The notes beneath the pieces are model-generated. The model did no database searches and was not told the DNA's origin. It was given only the letters and a program-made list of their open reading frames with translations. This document shows, one piece after another, positions 22,978-23,280 of a stretch of 23,280 nucleotides of DNA. A program made the translations under genes and the position numbers. Numbering within the stretch: position 1 is the first letter of the stretch; every line of letters starts with the position of its first letter. The DNA is taken from the NCBI GenBank assembly GCA_050184225.1, contig JBFXAN010000098.1:1-23280 (forward strand). The letters run 5' to 3'. The stretch is from JBFXAN01 sp050184225 (GTDB lineage Bacteria > Chloroflexota > Dehalococcoidia > CAUJGQ01).

Positions 22978-23280
22978 ATGAAGTTCTTGCTGCTCGGTCT
23001 GCTCGCCGCCGTTGGACTCGGCCTGTCCATCGCCTGCTCGGAAGGCGAAGACCTCTCCGCCGTCGCCCCCGTCACCGGTGTCACCGACGTGACGGTCAGC
23101 AACATGACGTTCACCCCAGCGGTGATCGAAGTCCCCGCCGGCACCACCGACACCTGGACCTTCCAGGACGGCGACACGCCGCACGATGTCAAGGGCGACG
23201 GCTTCCAGTCCGAGGTGATGCGGGAGGGGACGTTCACCCACACCTTCAGCACACCCGGCACCAACGACTACAAGTGCACG
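22978..23280 (+). CDS. Cupredoxin (plastocyanin-like) lipoprotein, 3' truncated by window edge
   Basis: 101 residues are visible before the window ends. The N-terminus is a lipoprotein signal (FLLLGLLAAVGLGLSIAC, Cys20), so it sits on the outer face of the membrane. The mature domain starts like a blue copper protein: VTVSNMTFTPAVIEVPAGTT, the first copper His (His69, in DTPHDV) and Cys100 in NDYKC; the remaining His and Met ligands would follow beyond the edge. It probably carries electrons or copper. ATG 22978 has GAGGTG (22967-22972) at 5 nt. No relation to the neighbouring GerW-like gene is evident. Confidence 0.88.
   Translation, partial: MKFLLLGLLAAVGLGLSIACSEGEDLSAVAPVTGVTDVTVSNMTFTPAVIEVPAGTTDTWTFQDGDTPHDVKGDGFQSEVMREGTFTHTFSTPGTNDYKCT

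Noticed and set aside
1..23280. tRNA or rRNA genes
   Set aside because: No cloverleaf-like or rRNA-like sequence was recognised by eye; a dedicated tRNA/rRNA search was not possible here.

Overview
The window is a 23.3 kb, GC-rich stretch of a bacterial chromosome with tightly packed genes on both strands, frequent GTG/TTG starts and good Shine-Dalgarno sites. The gene content suggests a Chloroflexota (Thermomicrobia-like) genome: a Gram-positive-type HemQ, a [4Fe-4S] Bacillus-type PurF, a DUF151 bifunctional nuclease, a GerW-like protein and many lipoprotein/Tat-lipoprotein signals. This assignment is an inference from content; no rRNA or tRNA is present to confirm it.

Layout. 1-5.4 kb holds the end of an ABC exporter, a convergent MFS transporter, hemQ (coproheme decarboxylase), an orphan FecCD-type iron/cobalamin permease and a metallo-beta-lactamase-fold hydrolase. 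5.4-5.7 kb has no protein gene but contains a well-formed promoter, two hairpins and an intrinsic terminator that together look like a small RNA gene of about 86 nt. 5.7-10.1 kb holds a minus-strand peptide/nickel-type ABC operon (Tat-lipoprotein binding protein, two permeases, no ATPases) with a divergent GntR/FCD regulator; the -35 region between them carries a perfect palindrome, a likely operator.

10.3-14.9 kb is the most unusual part: five co-directional genes in a probable operon, namely an unrecognised 142-aa protein, a cytoplasmic DyP-type haem peroxidase, a four-helix membrane protein with a His-rich N-terminus, a DUF4331 protein and an unrecognised 253-aa protein. The last three are overlapping or nearly so. 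No classic name fits this set, and it is the best candidate here for an undescribed system.

15-19 kb holds a beta-lactamase-fold lipoprotein (minus strand), purF and purM (purine synthesis, plus strand) and a YefM-YoeB toxin-antitoxin pair (minus strand). 19.6-21.4 kb holds a minus-strand pair: a 518-aa two-helix membrane protein of unknown function and a translationally linked 65-aa proline-rich peptide. 21.5-23.3 kb holds a DUF151 bifunctional nuclease, a GerW-like protein and the start of a cupredoxin lipoprotein cut off by the window edge.

Repeats are a second theme. Three long inverted repeats built of 8-10-nt units with a CAAAG or CAGAG core lie 5-17 nt after the stop codons of fecCD, purF and the DUF151 gene. 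A different perfect 25-bp inverted repeat follows hemQ. A GC-rich repeat of another family is read as protein in both the ABC exporter linker and the MFS C-terminus.
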